A stretch of 39,154 nucleotides of DNA from Bradyrhizobium lablabi (lineage in GTDB: Bacteria; Pseudomonadota; Alphaproteobacteria; Rhizobiales; Xanthobacteraceae), in NCBI RefSeq assembly GCF_001440475.1, contig NZ_LLYB01000086.1, forward strand, positions 48,758-87,911. The letters are read 5' to 3'. A program made the position numbers and the translations under genes. The notes beneath the pieces are model-generated. The model saw nothing but the letters and a program-made list of their open reading frames with translations. It was not told where the DNA came from and ran no database searches. This document shows, piece by piece, positions 7,598-17,190 of the stretch (the first letter of the stretch is position 1; the number at the start of each line of letters is the position of its first letter).

Positions 7598-8716
7598 ATG
7601 GGTCCGTTTCCGCATGACGCGCCGGCCGCCACCATCACATCAGACAATCCGATGGGCACCGACGGCTTCGAATTCGTCGAATATGCGCACCCGAAGCCTG
7701 AGGAACTGCACGCGCTGTTCCGCCTGATGGGCTATGTGCCGGTCGCCCGCCACAAAAGCAAGAAGATCACGGTCTACCGCCAGGGTGACATCAACTATCT
7801 CGTCAACGAGGAGCCCGGCAGCCATGGCCATGGCTTCGTCGCCGCGCACGGGCCTTGTGCGCCGTCGATGGCGTTTCGCGTCGTCGATGCGAAGCGGGCC
7901 TATGAGCGGGCGCTGTCGCTCGGCGCGGAAGCCGCCGATATCACATCTGCGCAGAAGACGCTCGACGTTCCCGCCATCAAGGGCATCGGCGGCAGCATGC
8001 TCTATTTCGTCGACCGCTACGGCGCCAAGGGATCGGCCTATGACCTCGAGTTCGATTGGCTTGGTGCGCGCGACCCGCGCCCCGCCGGCGCCGGGCTCTA
8101 TTACATCGATCACCTCACCCATAACGTCCATCGCGGCCGCATGGATGTGTGGACCGGCTTCTACGAAAAACTGTTCAACTTCCGCCAGATCCGTTTCTTC
8201 GACATCGAGGGCCGCGCGTCGGGCCTGTTCTCCCGCGCGCTGACCAGCCCGGACGGCAAGATCCGGATTCCGATCAACGAGGACGCCGGCGATTCCGGAC
8301 AGATCGAGGAATATCTCAACATCTATCGCGGCGAGGGCATCCAGCACATCGCCTGCGGCGCGCGCGACATTCACCGCACCGTCGAGACCTTGCGCGCCTC
8401 CGGCCTTCCGTTCATGCCGTCGCCGCCGGATACCTATTTCGAGAAGATCGACACGCGCCTGCCGCAGCATGGCGAGGACGTCGCCCGCCTGCAGAACAAC
8501 GGCATTCTCATTGACGGCGAGGGCGTGGTCGACGGCGGCCAAACCAAGGTGCTGCTGCAGATCTTCTCCGCGAACGCGATCGGGCCGATCTTCTTCGAAT
8601 TCATCCAGCGCAAGGGCGATGACGGATTCGGCGAGGGCAATTTCAAGGCGCTGTTCGAATCGATCGAGGAGGATCAGATTCGCCGCGGCGTGCTGAAGGT
8701 GGGGAACGCGGCGTAG
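7598..8716 (+). CDS. hppD: 4-hydroxyphenylpyruvate dioxygenase
   Basis: A 372-residue non-haem iron dioxygenase converting 4-hydroxyphenylpyruvate to homogentisate in tyrosine degradation. The two-histidine-one-carboxylate iron site is visible: H172 (IDHLTHNV), H250 (IQHIACGARD) and E334 (FFEFIQRKG). The N-terminal half holds the degenerate vicinal-oxygen-chelate domain. The ATG at 7598 is preceded by GGGAG at good spacing; the open frame further upstream crosses the operator region and is not used. Its product is the substrate of hmgA, encoded 4 kb away in a separate unit, so the two transcripts can be controlled independently, by an Lrp-type and a MarR-type regulator respectively. Confidence 0.97.
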   Translation: MGPFPHDAPAATITSDNPMGTDGFEFVEYAHPKPEELHALFRLMGYVPVARHKSKKITVYRQGDINYLVNEEPGSHGHGFVAAHGPCAPSMAFRVVDAKRAYERALSLGAEAADITSAQKTLDVPAIKGIGGSMLYFVDRYGAKGSAYDLEFDWLGARDPRPAGAGLYYIDHLTHNVHRGRMDVWTGFYEKLFNFRQIRFFDIEGRASGLFSRALTSPDGKIRIPINEDAGDSGQIEEYLNIYRGEGIQHIACGARDIHRTVETLRASGLPFMPSPPDTYFEKIDTRLPQHGEDVARLQNNGILIDGEGVVDGGQTKVLLQIFSANAIGPIFFEFIQRKGDDGFGEGNFKALFESIEEDQIRRGVLKVGNAA

Positions 8717-8717
8717 C

Positions 8718-8840
8718 CGTCGCCCCGGCGAAGGCCGGGGCCGATAGCCACTGAAGTCGATTGGTGCGGCAGGCTGAGGCTACAGCCGGTTCTAACCACA
8801 GCTACCTGTGGGTATGGGTCCCGGCCTTCGCCGGGACGTC
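8718..8840. repeat. Palindromic repeat with GCCCCGGCGAAGGCCGGGGC hairpin
   Basis: GCCCCGGCGAAGGCCGGGGC (about 8722-8741) and GTCCCGGCCTTCGCCGGGAC (about 8819-8838) are outer palindromes of one element that exactly fills the gap between the convergent hppD and CaiB-type genes. Either hairpin could end transcription in both directions. Confidence 0.75.
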
Positions 8841-8845
8841 AGCGG

Positions 8846-9952
8846 TTACCGCTTCCAAGCACTCGTCAGTTCCGCAATCTCCGCCTTCTCCGCATCCCGG
8901 ATTGCCGACGGCGTCCGCGAGAATCGCGGCGCCGGCGCCGGCTGCGTCACGCCGTGGCGTTCGACAAAGATGTTGCGCGCGGCGTTGTGCGGATGTTTTG
9001 GCGCTTCGGCCATGGTCAGGATCGGCGCGAAGCAGATGTCGGTGCCTTCCATGATCTTGCACCAGTCCTCGCGGCTCTTGCTCTTGAACACCTTTGTCAG
9101 CTTGTCCTTCAGGCCGGGCCAGGCCTTGCGGTCCATCTGGGCGTCGAAATCGGCGTCGGTGAGGGCGGCATGCTGGCGCAGCAGCGCGTAGAACTGCGGT
9201 TCGATCGAGCCGATCGAAATGAAGTTGCCGCAGGAGCATTCATAGATGCCGTAGAAATGCGCGCCGCCGTCGAGAAAATTCTGTTCGCGGCCTTCGACCC
9301 AGCGGCCGATCGCGGTCATGTCGAAGAACATCGACATCAGCGAGGCCGCGCCATCGCACATCGCGGCATCCACCACCTGGCCCTTGCCGGATTTCGATGC
9401 TTCCAGCAGCGCGGCGAGCACGCCGACCACGAGGTAGAGCGCGCCGCCGCCGAAATCGCCGACCAGGTTGAGCGGCGGCACGGGCTTTTCCTTGGTGCCG
9501 ATCGCCGCAAGCGCGCCGGTGACCGAGATGTAATTGATGTCATGGCCGGCGGCGTGCGCCAGCGGGCCTTCCTGGCCCCAGCCGGTCATGCGGCCGAACA
9601 CGAGGCGCGGGTTGCGCGCCATCACCACATCGGGCCCAAGCCCCAGCCGCTCCATCACGCCGGGCCGAAAACCTTCGATCAGCGCGTCGGCATTGGCGAG
9701 AAGGTCGAGCACCTGCGCGACCGCGGCTTTGTCCTTCAAATCGAGCTCGACGACCTTGCGGCCGCGGCCCGCCACCGATTTCAAATTCTTCTTCGCGCCG
9801 ACGCGATCGAGCGTCACGACTTCCGCGCCCATGTCGGCCAGCATCATGCAGGCGAACGGACCCGGGCCGATGCCGGCGAATTCGACGATGCGGAAGCCGG
9901 CGAGCGGGCCGGAGGTGCGGGCGGCGGATTGGGCGGATGGTTTGTCGAGCAC
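8846..9952 (-). CDS. CaiB/BaiF CoA-transferase family, alpha-methylacyl-CoA racemase type
   Basis: A 368-residue class III CoA-transferase-fold protein. The N-terminus (PLAGFRIVEFAGIGPGPFACM) is typical, and the AGHDINY motif with D138 matches the catalytic aspartate of alpha-methylacyl-CoA racemases rather than true CoA transferases. It would epimerise 2-methylacyl-CoA thioesters in branched-chain or sterol side-chain oxidation (family knowledge; the substrate here is unknown). The start is a GTG at 9952 (M-L-D-K); no better start is visible. It lies 141 bp downstream of the molybdenum hydroxylase operon but has its own palindromic operator candidate at 9978-9993, so it may be a separate unit. 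Confidence 0.88.
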   Translation of the reverse strand: MLDKPSAQSAARTSGPLAGFRIVEFAGIGPGPFACMMLADMGAEVVTLDRVGAKKNLKSVAGRGRKVVELDLKDKAAVAQVLDLLANADALIEGFRPGVMERLGLGPDVVMARNPRLVFGRMTGWGQEGPLAHAAGHDINYISVTGALAAIGTKEKPVPPLNLVGDFGGGALYLVVGVLAALLEASKSGKGQVVDAAMCDGAASLMSMFFDMTAIGRWVEGREQNFLDGGAHFYGIYECSCGNFISIGSIEPQFYALLRQHAALTDADFDAQMDRKAWPGLKDKLTKVFKSKSREDWCKIMEGTDICFAPILTMAEAPKHPHNAARNIFVERHGVTQPAPAPRFSRTPSAIRDAEKAEIAELTSAWKR

Positions 9953-9977
9953 GGTGCTTCCTCGAATAATCTTTTAA

Positions 9978-9993
9978 TTAGCTGATTAGCTAA
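9978..9993. promoter_or_regulatory. TTAGCTGATTAGCTAA operator candidate
   Basis: A 16-bp near-perfect palindrome (TTAGCTGA/TTAGCTAA, one mismatch per half) in an AT-rich patch 26 bp upstream of the racemase-type gene start. The shape suits a TetR or MarR dimer. No cognate regulator lies next to it; the MarR gene at 54-581 is the only MarR in the window. Confidence 0.5.
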
Positions 9994-10093
9994 ATTGTCT
10001 CGCCTTCCTGGCCGAGTGGCAAGCAAATCTTGGCCCAAAAGCAGTGCGGCGCGCATCGCTGCGCGCCGCATGCATGGCTCAAGGAGGGATAGA

Positions 10094-10894
10094 TCAGCCG
10101 GCTGCTTGCACCGCACGCTGCGCCATCACCTTGATCAGGTTGGCGCGGTAATCGGCTGTGCCGTGGATGTCGTTCAGAAGCCCGTCTGCCGAAATCTTGA
10201 CGCTGTCGATTGCACCGGCCGACCAGTTCGCCTTCAGCGCCGCCTCGATCGCGCCGACACGCATGACGCCGCTTTGCGATGCACCGGTCGCGGCGACGCG
10301 AACGTCGCCTGCCGGAGTCTTGGCAACGAACACGCCGGTCAGCGCGAAACGCGACGCCGGATGGTTGAACTTGGCGTATCCCGCTTTGGCCTGAACCGGG
10401 AACGACACCGCGGTGATGATTTCGCCGTCCTCGAGCGCCGTGGAGAACAGGCCCTTGAAGAAATCATCCGCCGATATCGAGCGCTTGTTGGTCTTCACGG
10501 TGGCACCGAGCGCCAGCACCGCCGCCGGATAGTCCGCCGCCGGATCGTTGTTGGCGAGCGAGCCGCCGATGGTGCCGCGATGGCGCACGGCCGGATCGCC
10601 GATCAGCGAGGCGAGGTAGGCCAGCGCCGGGATTGCCTTTCGCACCGTTTCGCTCGAAGCGACGTCGTAATGGGTCGTCGCCGCCTTGACGACTATTCCG
10701 TCACCGGTTGCTTCGACGCCGATCAGTTCCTTGATCTTGCCGAGATCGATGACGTCGGACGGCGAGGCCAAACGCTGCTTCATGACGGGGATCAGCGTAT
10801 GGCCGCCGGCCAGATACTTCGCATCGGAGCCCTTGGCGAACAGGCTTGCGGCTTCGTCGATCGAGGAGGGGCGGTGATAGGTTGTCTGGTGCAT
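10094..10894 (-). CDS. FAD-binding subunit of a molybdenum hydroxylase (CoxM-like)
   Basis: A 266-residue medium subunit of the xanthine dehydrogenase/CO dehydrogenase family. FAD-contact motifs are visible: AGGHTLIPVMKQR (about 30-42) and TIGGSLANNDPAADYP (about 108-123). It would pass electrons from the 2Fe-2S clusters to an acceptor. The ATG at 10894 follows GAGGAGGAAAC and lies 15 bp past the large-subunit stop, so the genes are one operon in the order small-large-medium. Cytoplasmic, no signal peptide. The substrate of the complex cannot be read from this subunit. Confidence 0.93.
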   Translation of the reverse strand: MHQTTYHRPSSIDEAASLFAKGSDAKYLAGGHTLIPVMKQRLASPSDVIDLGKIKELIGVEATGDGIVVKAATTHYDVASSETVRKAIPALAYLASLIGDPAVRHRGTIGGSLANNDPAADYPAAVLALGATVKTNKRSISADDFFKGLFSTALEDGEIITAVSFPVQAKAGYAKFNHPASRFALTGVFVAKTPAGDVRVAATGASQSGVMRVGAIEAALKANWSAGAIDSVKISADGLLNDIHGTADYRANLIKVMAQRAVQAAG

Positions 10895-10909
10895 GATGTT
10901 TCCTCCTCG

Positions 10910-13249
10910 TTAGCCGTGGATCGCATGCCAGACGCGATCGGGCGTCGCGGGCATTTCGAGCTTGTTATTGCCGATCGCGTCCGTGATGGCGTTGATCACG
11001 GCGGCGGAAGCGCCGATCGCGCCGGCCTCCCCGCAGCCCTTGACGCCGAGCGGATTGCCTGGACACAGCGTTGTCGTGTGCGAGAGCTTGAACGATGGCA
11101 GATCGTCCGCACGCGGCATGGTGTAGTCCATGAACGAGGCCGTCAGGAGCTGGCCGGATGCGTCATACACCACGCCCTCCAGCAGCGCCTGGCCGATGCC
11201 CTGGGCGAGGCCGCCATGGACCTGGCCTTCGACGATCATGGGATTGATCAGCCGCCCGAAATCGTCCGCCGCCACGAAGTTGACGAAGGAGCTCTTGCCG
11301 GTAGCGGCGTCGACTTCCATTTCGCAGATATAGGCGCCGGCCGGGAAGGTGAAGTTGGTCGGGTCGTAGAACGCGCCTTCCTTCAAGCCCGGCTCCATGC
11401 CGTCGGGCAGATTATGTGCGGTGTAGGCCGCGAGCGCGACCATCGGCAGCGCCAGCGACTTGTCGGTGCCGGCGACCTTGAACTCGCCGTTCTCGATGAC
11501 GATGTCGTTTTCCGATGCTTCGAGCTGATGCGCCGCAATCTTCTTGGCCTTGGCCTCGACCTTCTCCATCGCCTTCAGGATCGCGGTGAGGCCGACGGCC
11601 GCCGACCGCGAACCATAGGTGCCCATGCCGAACTGCACCTTGTCGGTGTCGCCATGGACGATCGAGACCTGGCTGATGGGAACGCCGAGCCGGTCGGCGA
11701 TGAGCTGGCAGAACGTCGTCTCGTGGCCCTGGCCGTGGCTGTGCGATCCCGTGAGGATTTCGATGGTGCCGACCGGGTTGACGCGCACTTCCGCTGACTC
11801 CCACAGACCCACGCCGGCGCCCAGGCTGCCAACAGCCTTTGACGGCGCGATGCCGCAGGCTTCGATGTAGCAGGAGACGCCGATGCCGCGCAGCTTGCCT
11901 TCGGATTTCGCTTTTGCCTTGCGGGCTGCGAAGCCGGCATAGTCGATCGCCTTCATCGCCGCATCCAGCGAAGCGCCGAAATCGCCGATGTCATAGGCCA
12001 TGATGACGGGCGTCTGGTGCGGGAATTGCGTGATGAAGTTCTTGCGGCGCAACTCCGCCGGATCGACCTTCAATTGCCGCGCCGCGGTTTCCATCAGCCG
12101 TTCCACGACGAAGCTTGCCTCGGGCCGGCCCGCGCCGCGATAGGCGTCGACAGGCACGGTGTTGGTGTAGACGCTGATCACTTCGGCGAAGATGTTCGGG
12201 ATGTTGTATTGGCCCGACAGCAGCGTCGCATAGAGATAGGTCGGCACCGACGAAGAGAACAACGACATGTATCCGCCGAGATTGGCGTAGGTTTTGACGC
12301 GCAATCCGGTGACCTTGTTGTCCTTGTCGAACGCCATCTCCGCCTTGGTGAGGTGGTCGCGGCCGTGGGCGTCGGTCAGGAATGCCTCGGTGCGGTCGCC
12401 GGTCCACTTCACCGGACGCCCGACCTTCTTGGAGGCCCACAGCGCCACCATTTCCTCGGGGTAAATGAAGATTTTTGAGCCGAAGCCGCCGCCGACGTCG
12501 GGGGCGACCACGCGCAGCTTGTGCTCCTGCGCGATGTTGTAGAACGCCGACAGCACGAGGCGGGCGACATGCGGGTTCTGCGAGGTCGTGTAGAGCGTAA
12601 AATGCTCTTCCGGCTCGTTATATTCCGCGATCGCCGCGCGCGGCTCCATCGCATTCGGCACCAGGCGGTTGTTGGTGATGTCGAGCGAGACGACATTGGC
12701 CGCCGATTTGAAGGCCGCATCGGTTGCGCCTTCATCGCCGATGACCCAGTCGTAGATCACGTTGCCCGGCGCTTCCGGGTGCAATTGCGGCGCGCCCGGT
12801 TTGATCGCGGCGCGGATATCAGGAACGGCGGGTAATTCCTCGTAATTGACCACCACGGCTTCCGCCGCATCGCGGGCCTGGTTCTTGGTCTCGGCGATCA
12901 CGACGGCGACGGCCTGGCCGACAAAGCGCACGGTCTCCGGCGCCATCGCCGGCCACGCGCCCATCTTCATGCCGGTGCCGTCCTTCGACGTAATGGCCCA
13001 GCCGCAGATCAAATTGCCGATCTTGTCGTCGACGATCTGCTGGCCGGTCAGCACGCCGATCACGCCCGGCATGTCCTTCGCCGCCGACGTATCGACGCTT
13101 TTGATCTTCGCATGCGCATGCGGGCTGCGGATGAAGTGTGCGTGGGTCATGCCCACCAGCTTGATGTCGTCGACGTAACGTCCCTTGCCGGTAATGAAAC
13201 GGCGGTCTTCCTTGCGCACGACGCTTGCGCCAATGCCTTCAACGCCCAT
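10910..13249 (-). CDS. Molybdopterin-binding large subunit, form II CoxL-like
   Basis: A 779-residue large subunit of the xanthine oxidase superfamily. The active-site loop is AYRGAGR (369-375), the form II signature; true CO dehydrogenases (form I) have AYxCSFR. The catalytic glutamate is E741 in GVKGCGEAG. The [12 protein letters not shown] segment also fits the family. This is therefore an aerobic molybdenum hydroxylase of unknown substrate (possibly an N-heterocycle or aldehyde), with a CO dehydrogenase role unlikely. I chose the ATG at 13249 because GGGAGGA lies 8 bp upstream; a TTG at 13264 would overlap that site. It lies in an operon with the 2Fe-2S gene before it and the FAD gene after it. 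No maturation genes (coxD/E/F, xdhC) are in the window. Confidence 0.93.
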   Translation of the reverse strand: MGVEGIGASVVRKEDRRFITGKGRYVDDIKLVGMTHAHFIRSPHAHAKIKSVDTSAAKDMPGVIGVLTGQQIVDDKIGNLICGWAITSKDGTGMKMGAWPAMAPETVRFVGQAVAVVIAETKNQARDAAEAVVVNYEELPAVPDIRAAIKPGAPQLHPEAPGNVIYDWVIGDEGATDAAFKSAANVVSLDITNNRLVPNAMEPRAAIAEYNEPEEHFTLYTTSQNPHVARLVLSAFYNIAQEHKLRVVAPDVGGGFGSKIFIYPEEMVALWASKKVGRPVKWTGDRTEAFLTDAHGRDHLTKAEMAFDKDNKVTGLRVKTYANLGGYMSLFSSSVPTYLYATLLSGQYNIPNIFAEVISVYTNTVPVDAYRGAGRPEASFVVERLMETAARQLKVDPAELRRKNFITQFPHQTPVIMAYDIGDFGASLDAAMKAIDYAGFAARKAKAKSEGKLRGIGVSCYIEACGIAPSKAVGSLGAGVGLWESAEVRVNPVGTIEILTGSHSHGQGHETTFCQLIADRLGVPISQVSIVHGDTDKVQFGMGTYGSRSAAVGLTAILKAMEKVEAKAKKIAAHQLEASENDIVIENGEFKVAGTDKSLALPMVALAAYTAHNLPDGMEPGLKEGAFYDPTNFTFPAGAYICEMEVDAATGKSSFVNFVAADDFGRLINPMIVEGQVHGGLAQGIGQALLEGVVYDASGQLLTASFMDYTMPRADDLPSFKLSHTTTLCPGNPLGVKGCGEAGAIGASAAVINAITDAIGNNKLEMPATPDRVWHAIHG

Positions 13250-13334
13250 GTTCTGTCCTCCCAACCGGAGTTATTTGTTTTCCGCCATTTCCATCGAAAC
13301 GCGGTCTTGAATTCGAAAATTGCTGGCCGGCGGC

Positions 13335-13820
<486 letters not shown>

Positions 13821-13843
13821 GCGTGGTACCTCCCGATGTTTTA

Positions 13844-13858
13844 TAATTATTCCAATTA
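13844..13858. promoter_or_regulatory. AT-rich inverted repeat before the molybdenum hydroxylase operon
   Basis: TAATT and AATTA with a 5-bp spacer lie 24 bp upstream of the small-subunit GTG start, next to TTATAA. The arms are short, so this is only a candidate operator or promoter element. Confidence 0.3.
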
Positions 13859-13959
13859 GAAACAGCGGCGAGGGAACTTGCAACTAGGATTTTGATGGGC
13901 GGTGTCATTGTGATGACATTCGTCGCGCGTGCACGTGCGGCGACGCTGGCGAATCTTTT

Positions 13960-14132
13960 CTTACCCTCCCCTGGAGGGGGAGGGTCGACGCCAAGCGGCG
14001 GGGTGGGGTGACGGTCTCTCCACATCCAACAGTGCCCGAGATCACCCCACCCCGTTTCGAATTTCGCTTCGCTCATGCGAACCGACCCCCGAGCGAACTT
14101 CGCTCGTCCGGACCCCTCCAGGGGAGGGTAAG
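13960..14132. repeat. Palindromic repeat (CTTACCCTCCCCTGGAGGGG family)
   Basis: Arms CTTACCCTCCCCTGGAGGGG (13960 on) and its complement ending GGGAGGGTAAG (to 14132) enclose nested inverted repeats GGGGTGGGGTGA/TCACCCCACCCC and GAGCGAACTTCGCTC. It occupies most of the 450-bp gap between the divergent molybdenum hydroxylase operon and the chemotaxis receptor. I see no gene in that gap. Confidence 0.8.
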
Positions 14133-14268
14133 GCACAAGCCCCGCCCCCACCCGTTGCAACTTTTGCCCGGATTTACCCACCCTTATCCATTCTGCCTTA
14201 ACTTTGCGCACCGGATCGGGGGCGGGGGCCTCCGATGCCTGTTTTTCAGAACGAAAACGGGGGGTGAC

Positions 14269-16305
14269 GTGCGATTTCCGAAACGTAGCGGCTCGTCTCT
14301 TAGGATCCCAACCCTGCGGTTCCGCGCCAAGATCATGCTCGGCTTTGCCGTCGTGCTGGCGATTTCGGCGGCCAGCATGGGGTTTGCCTATCTCGGATTC
14401 GAACGTGTTTCTGCCGGCGTGGAGTCCTACCGGCGCAGCGTGCAGGAGGCAGACCTGTCGCGCGACATCGACCGCGAACTGATCTCCTATCGCTCGCTTG
14501 CGCGTTATTTCGTGGCGACAGGCAAGGAAGAGGATGGCAAGGCGGCGCTGGCAGCCGAGGCCGGCCTGAAGGATGCGATCATCGCCTCGATGAAGGGGAC
14601 CACCAACCCGACCCGGCTCGAACAGGTCGCCAAGCTCGAACGCGAGTTCCGCACCTTCACCAAGATTTTCGCCGACATCCTCAAGGTCAAGGACGAGAGC
14701 GCGCGCGTCGCGCAAAACCAACTGACGCGCAATGGCCAGTCACTCTATTACAAGCTCGATGATCTCCCCAGCAACGCCGATGAATCCGAGCTTCAGGCGG
14801 CCACCTTCAGCGCGAAAAAGGTAGCCGATGAGTTTCAGGCCGTGGTGGGGCTCGCCAATACGTTTGTCATCAACTCGGACAAGACGGTCGCCTCCAGTGC
14901 ACTCGCGCGCCTGAAGTTTCTCGGCAATTCGTTGAAGGCGATCCCCGCGAACAACGACAAGATTCGCCAGGGCGTCCAGGAGATCTCGGCTCTGCTGGAA
15001 GAATACCAGAAGGCGCTCGCCAAGCTGGTCGACAATGCCAAGGAGATCGACGAGCTGACCCAGGAGATGGCTGACTCGGCCGCCGCCATCAACAAGGGCT
15101 CGCTGGCGATGAAGTCGGACCTGTTGGCCGATCAGAAGCGGCTCGAGGCCGAGTCGAACGCGACCATTGACGAGACCGAGCGGTTGATCCTGATCCTCGC
15201 CGCCGGCGGCTTCCTGCTCGGCTGCGTCTGGGCGTTCCTGCTCGGCACCGGCATTTCCCGGCCGATGATTGCGATGTGCAAGGCGATGCGCGAGCTTGCC
15301 GCCGGCAATTTCGAAGTCGTGCTGCCCGGTCTCGGCCGGAAGGACGAACTCGGCGAGATGGCGAGCGCGGTCGAGGAGTTCAAGGTGCAGGCGGTCGCCC
15401 GCGCCGAGCGCGACGCCGCCACCCAGGAAGCGCAGAACAAGGCGGCGAGCGCCGCGCGCCGCGCCGAGCTCATCCGCTTCGCCGACGAATTCGAAGCCGC
15501 GGTCGGCGCCATCGTCTCCAACGTGTCGTCCTCGGCCGTGCAGCTCGAATCCGCCGCCGGCAAGTTGACGCGGACGGCGGAAACCACCCAGAGCCTGTCG
15601 AGCCAGGTTGCGAGCACATCGGAAGAGGCTTCCAGCAACATGCAGTCGGTGGCGTCAGCGACCGAGGAGTTGTCGGCCTCCGTCGACGAGATCGGGCGTC
15701 GCGTCAAGGAATCCAGCCAGATTGCGGAAGCAGCCGTCCGTCAGGCCGAGCAGACCGACGGACGGATCGGAAAGCTGTCGCGCGCCGCGCAGGAGATCGG
15801 CGACGTCGTCAAGCTGATCACGGCGATCGCCGAGCAGACCAACCTGCTGGCGCTGAACGCCACCATCGAGGCGGCCCGCGCCGGGGATGCCGGCCGCGGC
15901 TTCGCCGTGGTCGCCTCCGAAGTCAAATCGCTCGCCAGCCAGACCGCGAAGGCGACCGACGAGATTTCCAATCACATCACCGGCATGCAGGGCGCGACGC
16001 AGGAATCGGTCGCCGCGATCAAGGAGATCGGCGGCACAATCGGCCGCATCTCCGACATCGCCGCGACGATTGCGAGCGCCGTCGAGCAGCAAAGCTCGGC
16101 GACGCAGGAAATCGCGCGCAGCGTCCAGAACGTGGCGCAAGGCACGCAGGAGGCGGCCACCAACGTCATGCACGTCAACCGCGGCGCGACCGAAACCGGC
16201 TCGGCCTCCGAGGAAGTGCTGAACTCGGCGCGAACGTTGTCGAGTGAAAGCACGCGGCTGCGCGAAGAGCTCGATCGCTTCATGGAAAATATCAGGGCGG
16301 CGTGA
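14269..16305 (+). CDS. Methyl-accepting chemotaxis protein
   Basis: A 678-residue chemoreceptor. Residues about 22-44 form the first membrane helix, a long helical periplasmic sensor follows (to about 305), the second membrane helix is about 306-327, then comes a HAMP domain (about 328-380), and the signalling domain contains the highly conserved hairpin tip ([20 protein letters not shown], from about residue 514). No CheR-binding pentapeptide ends the protein. The frame is open far upstream across an intergenic repeat; I chose the GTG at 14269 because it follows a GGGGGGTGA stretch and gives a short cytoplasmic N-terminus. The ATG at 14335 is the main alternative. No other chemotaxis genes are nearby, so it is an orphan receptor; the ligand is unknown. 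Confidence 0.92.
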   Translation: MRFPKRSGSSLRIPTLRFRAKIMLGFAVVLAISAASMGFAYLGFERVSAGVESYRRSVQEADLSRDIDRELISYRSLARYFVATGKEEDGKAALAAEAGLKDAIIASMKGTTNPTRLEQVAKLEREFRTFTKIFADILKVKDESARVAQNQLTRNGQSLYYKLDDLPSNADESELQAATFSAKKVADEFQAVVGLANTFVINSDKTVASSALARLKFLGNSLKAIPANNDKIRQGVQEISALLEEYQKALAKLVDNAKEIDELTQEMADSAAAINKGSLAMKSDLLADQKRLEAESNATIDETERLILILAAGGFLLGCVWAFLLGTGISRPMIAMCKAMRELAAGNFEVVLPGLGRKDELGEMASAVEEFKVQAVARAERDAATQEAQNKAASAARRAELIRFADEFEAAVGAIVSNVSSSAVQLESAAGKLTRTAETTQSLSSQVASTSEEASSNMQSVASATEELSASVDEIGRRVKESSQIAEAAVRQAEQTDGRIGKLSRAAQEIGDVVKLITAIAEQTNLLALNATIEAARAGDAGRGFAVVASEVKSLASQTAKATDEISNHITGMQGATQESVAAIKEIGGTIGRISDIAATIASAVEQQSSATQEIARSVQNVAQGTQEAATNVMHVNRGATETGSASEEVLNSARTLSSESTRLREELDRFMENIRAA

Positions 16306-16353
16306 GCGACGGTCCTGTCTATCGTTCCGGCAAGGCGCATCCCATCCAAGGCT

Positions 16354-16456
16354 GTCATCGTCCGGCTTGACCGGACGATCCAGTATTCCAGAGCCGGCTG
16401 TGGTTAACTGAGAAGCCGCGGCGTACTGGATACCCCGCTTTCGCGGGGTATGACGA
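16354..16456. repeat. Palindromic repeat after the chemoreceptor gene
   Basis: Starts with GTCATCGTCCGGCTTGACCG and ends with GGGGTATGACGAT; the halves share CCAGTA/TACTGG. A perfect hairpin in its right half is listed separately. It lies between two convergent genes. Confidence 0.75.
16430..16451. terminator. Hairpin ATACCCCG/CGGGGTAT between convergent genes
   Basis: ATACCCCGC (16430-16438) pairs with GCGGGGTAT (16443-16451) around a 4-base TTTC loop, inside the intergenic repeat between the chemoreceptor and DUF3175 stops. There is no clear T run, so rho-independent termination is only possible. Confidence 0.45.
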
Positions 16457-16484
16457 TTGGGATGTTATGGCAAGAAGCCCGCCC

Positions 16485-16853
16485 TTACTCCCTCCCGAAC
16501 TGATGCTTCAATTCCACCTTCGCGCGCTCGAGCCGCGCGCGCTGCGTTTTCGGCAACGTCTTGCCGGCGCGGTTGATGTAGAAGGTCAGCATCGACAGCG
16601 CCGAACGATAGGCGCCGCTCTTCCGGCGTGTACTATGCTCGGCCGAACGCTTGAGCGATGCCGCGATCTTCTTCGCGCTGGTCTGTTTGAACACGCCGCG
16701 CTTCAGGTCAAGCGCGTCGCTTTCCTGTGTCACGCGCTGCGACCATCGCTTTGGCGACGATTTTTTCGGCGATGATTTTTTCGCGCCTGTCGTGCGGCTG
16801 TGCTTTCGGGCCGCGGTCTTTTGTGGGCGCGAGGTTTTCCGACGTTCGGCCAT
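16485..16853 (-). CDS. DUF3175 protein
   Basis: A 122-residue basic protein. The N-terminal 40 residues are rich in lysine and arginine (ARKHSRTTGAKKSSPKKSSP). The C-terminal part matches DUF3175, with WSQRVTQESDALDLKRGVF, KKIAASLKRSAE and SALSMLTFYINRAGKTLP. The function is not known; the lysine-rich tail would suit nucleic-acid binding (inference). Candidate starts are ATGs at 16853 and 16865. The upstream EcfG-like promoter predicts a transcript start near 16875, which favours 16853; the open frame up to 17015 runs into a palindromic repeat and is not credible. It is convergent with the chemoreceptor gene and divergent from the MFS-otsB unit. Confidence 0.82.
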   Translation of the reverse strand: MAERRKTSRPQKTAARKHSRTTGAKKSSPKKSSPKRWSQRVTQESDALDLKRGVFKQTSAKKIAASLKRSAEHSTRRKSGAYRSALSMLTFYINRAGKTLPKTQRARLERAKVELKHQFGRE

Positions 16854-16881
16854 GATCGGATCCATTGTTGTTTTGCCGAAG

Positions 16882-16906
16882 AACGGTCGGTCGGTGGTTC
16901 TGTTCC
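16882..16906 (-). promoter_or_regulatory. EcfG-type general stress promoter before DUF3175
   Basis: Read on the minus strand, GGAAC (16906-16902) and CGTT (16885-16882) are spaced by exactly 16 bp, the consensus of alphaproteobacterial EcfG/RpoE2 sigma factors. The predicted start site is about 22 bases before the ATG at 16853. The -35 element lies just outside the palindromic repeat at 16917-17000. Confidence 0.65.
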
Positions 16907-16916
16907 TTTCATTCGC

Positions 16917-17000
16917 AGCCGTCATTGCGAGCGTAGCGAAGCAATCCATCCACCCACGCGCCGAGACATGGATTGCTTCGCTTCGCTCGCAATGACGGCT
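16917..17000. repeat. Palindromic repeat (GTCATTGCGAGCGNAGCGAAG family)
   Basis: AGCCGTCATTGCGAGCG at the left end and CGCTCGCAATGACGGCT at the right end are perfect complements, with GAAGCAATCCAT/ATGGATTGCTTC nested inside. This 84-bp element is a common type in Bradyrhizobium and related genomes. Confidence 0.9.
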
Positions 17001-17074
17001 GAAAGGCCGCAGCAAGTATTTTGCACGCCCAACACACCATGACAGCTATGCATTTTCGCGGCGCGAAAATCGTC

Positions 17075-17099
17075 GGAACCCCTGCCAACCGAGGGCGTT
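17075..17099 (+). promoter_or_regulatory. EcfG-type general stress promoter before the MFS-otsB unit
   Basis: GGAAC (17075-17079), 16 bp, then CGTT (17096-17099): an exact match to the EcfG consensus. It lies upstream of the MFS gene and, through it, otsB. Trehalose synthesis is a known EcfG/RpoE2 target in rhizobia, which supports the call. Confidence 0.7.
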
Positions 17100-17190
17100 A
17101 TCTCGGTGGCGGGCAGCATGTTTGCCGCAATTGAGCGAGAAAACCTTGGGGCTGGGGCGTTCCGGGGTGTTTTTTCATTGGTCCAATCTG

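Noticed and set aside
9995..11797. Plus-strand open frame of 600 codons opposite the molybdenum hydroxylase genes
   Set aside because: It spans two genuine minus-strand genes and their junction; composition is Arg/Asp/His-rich and no motif is seen.
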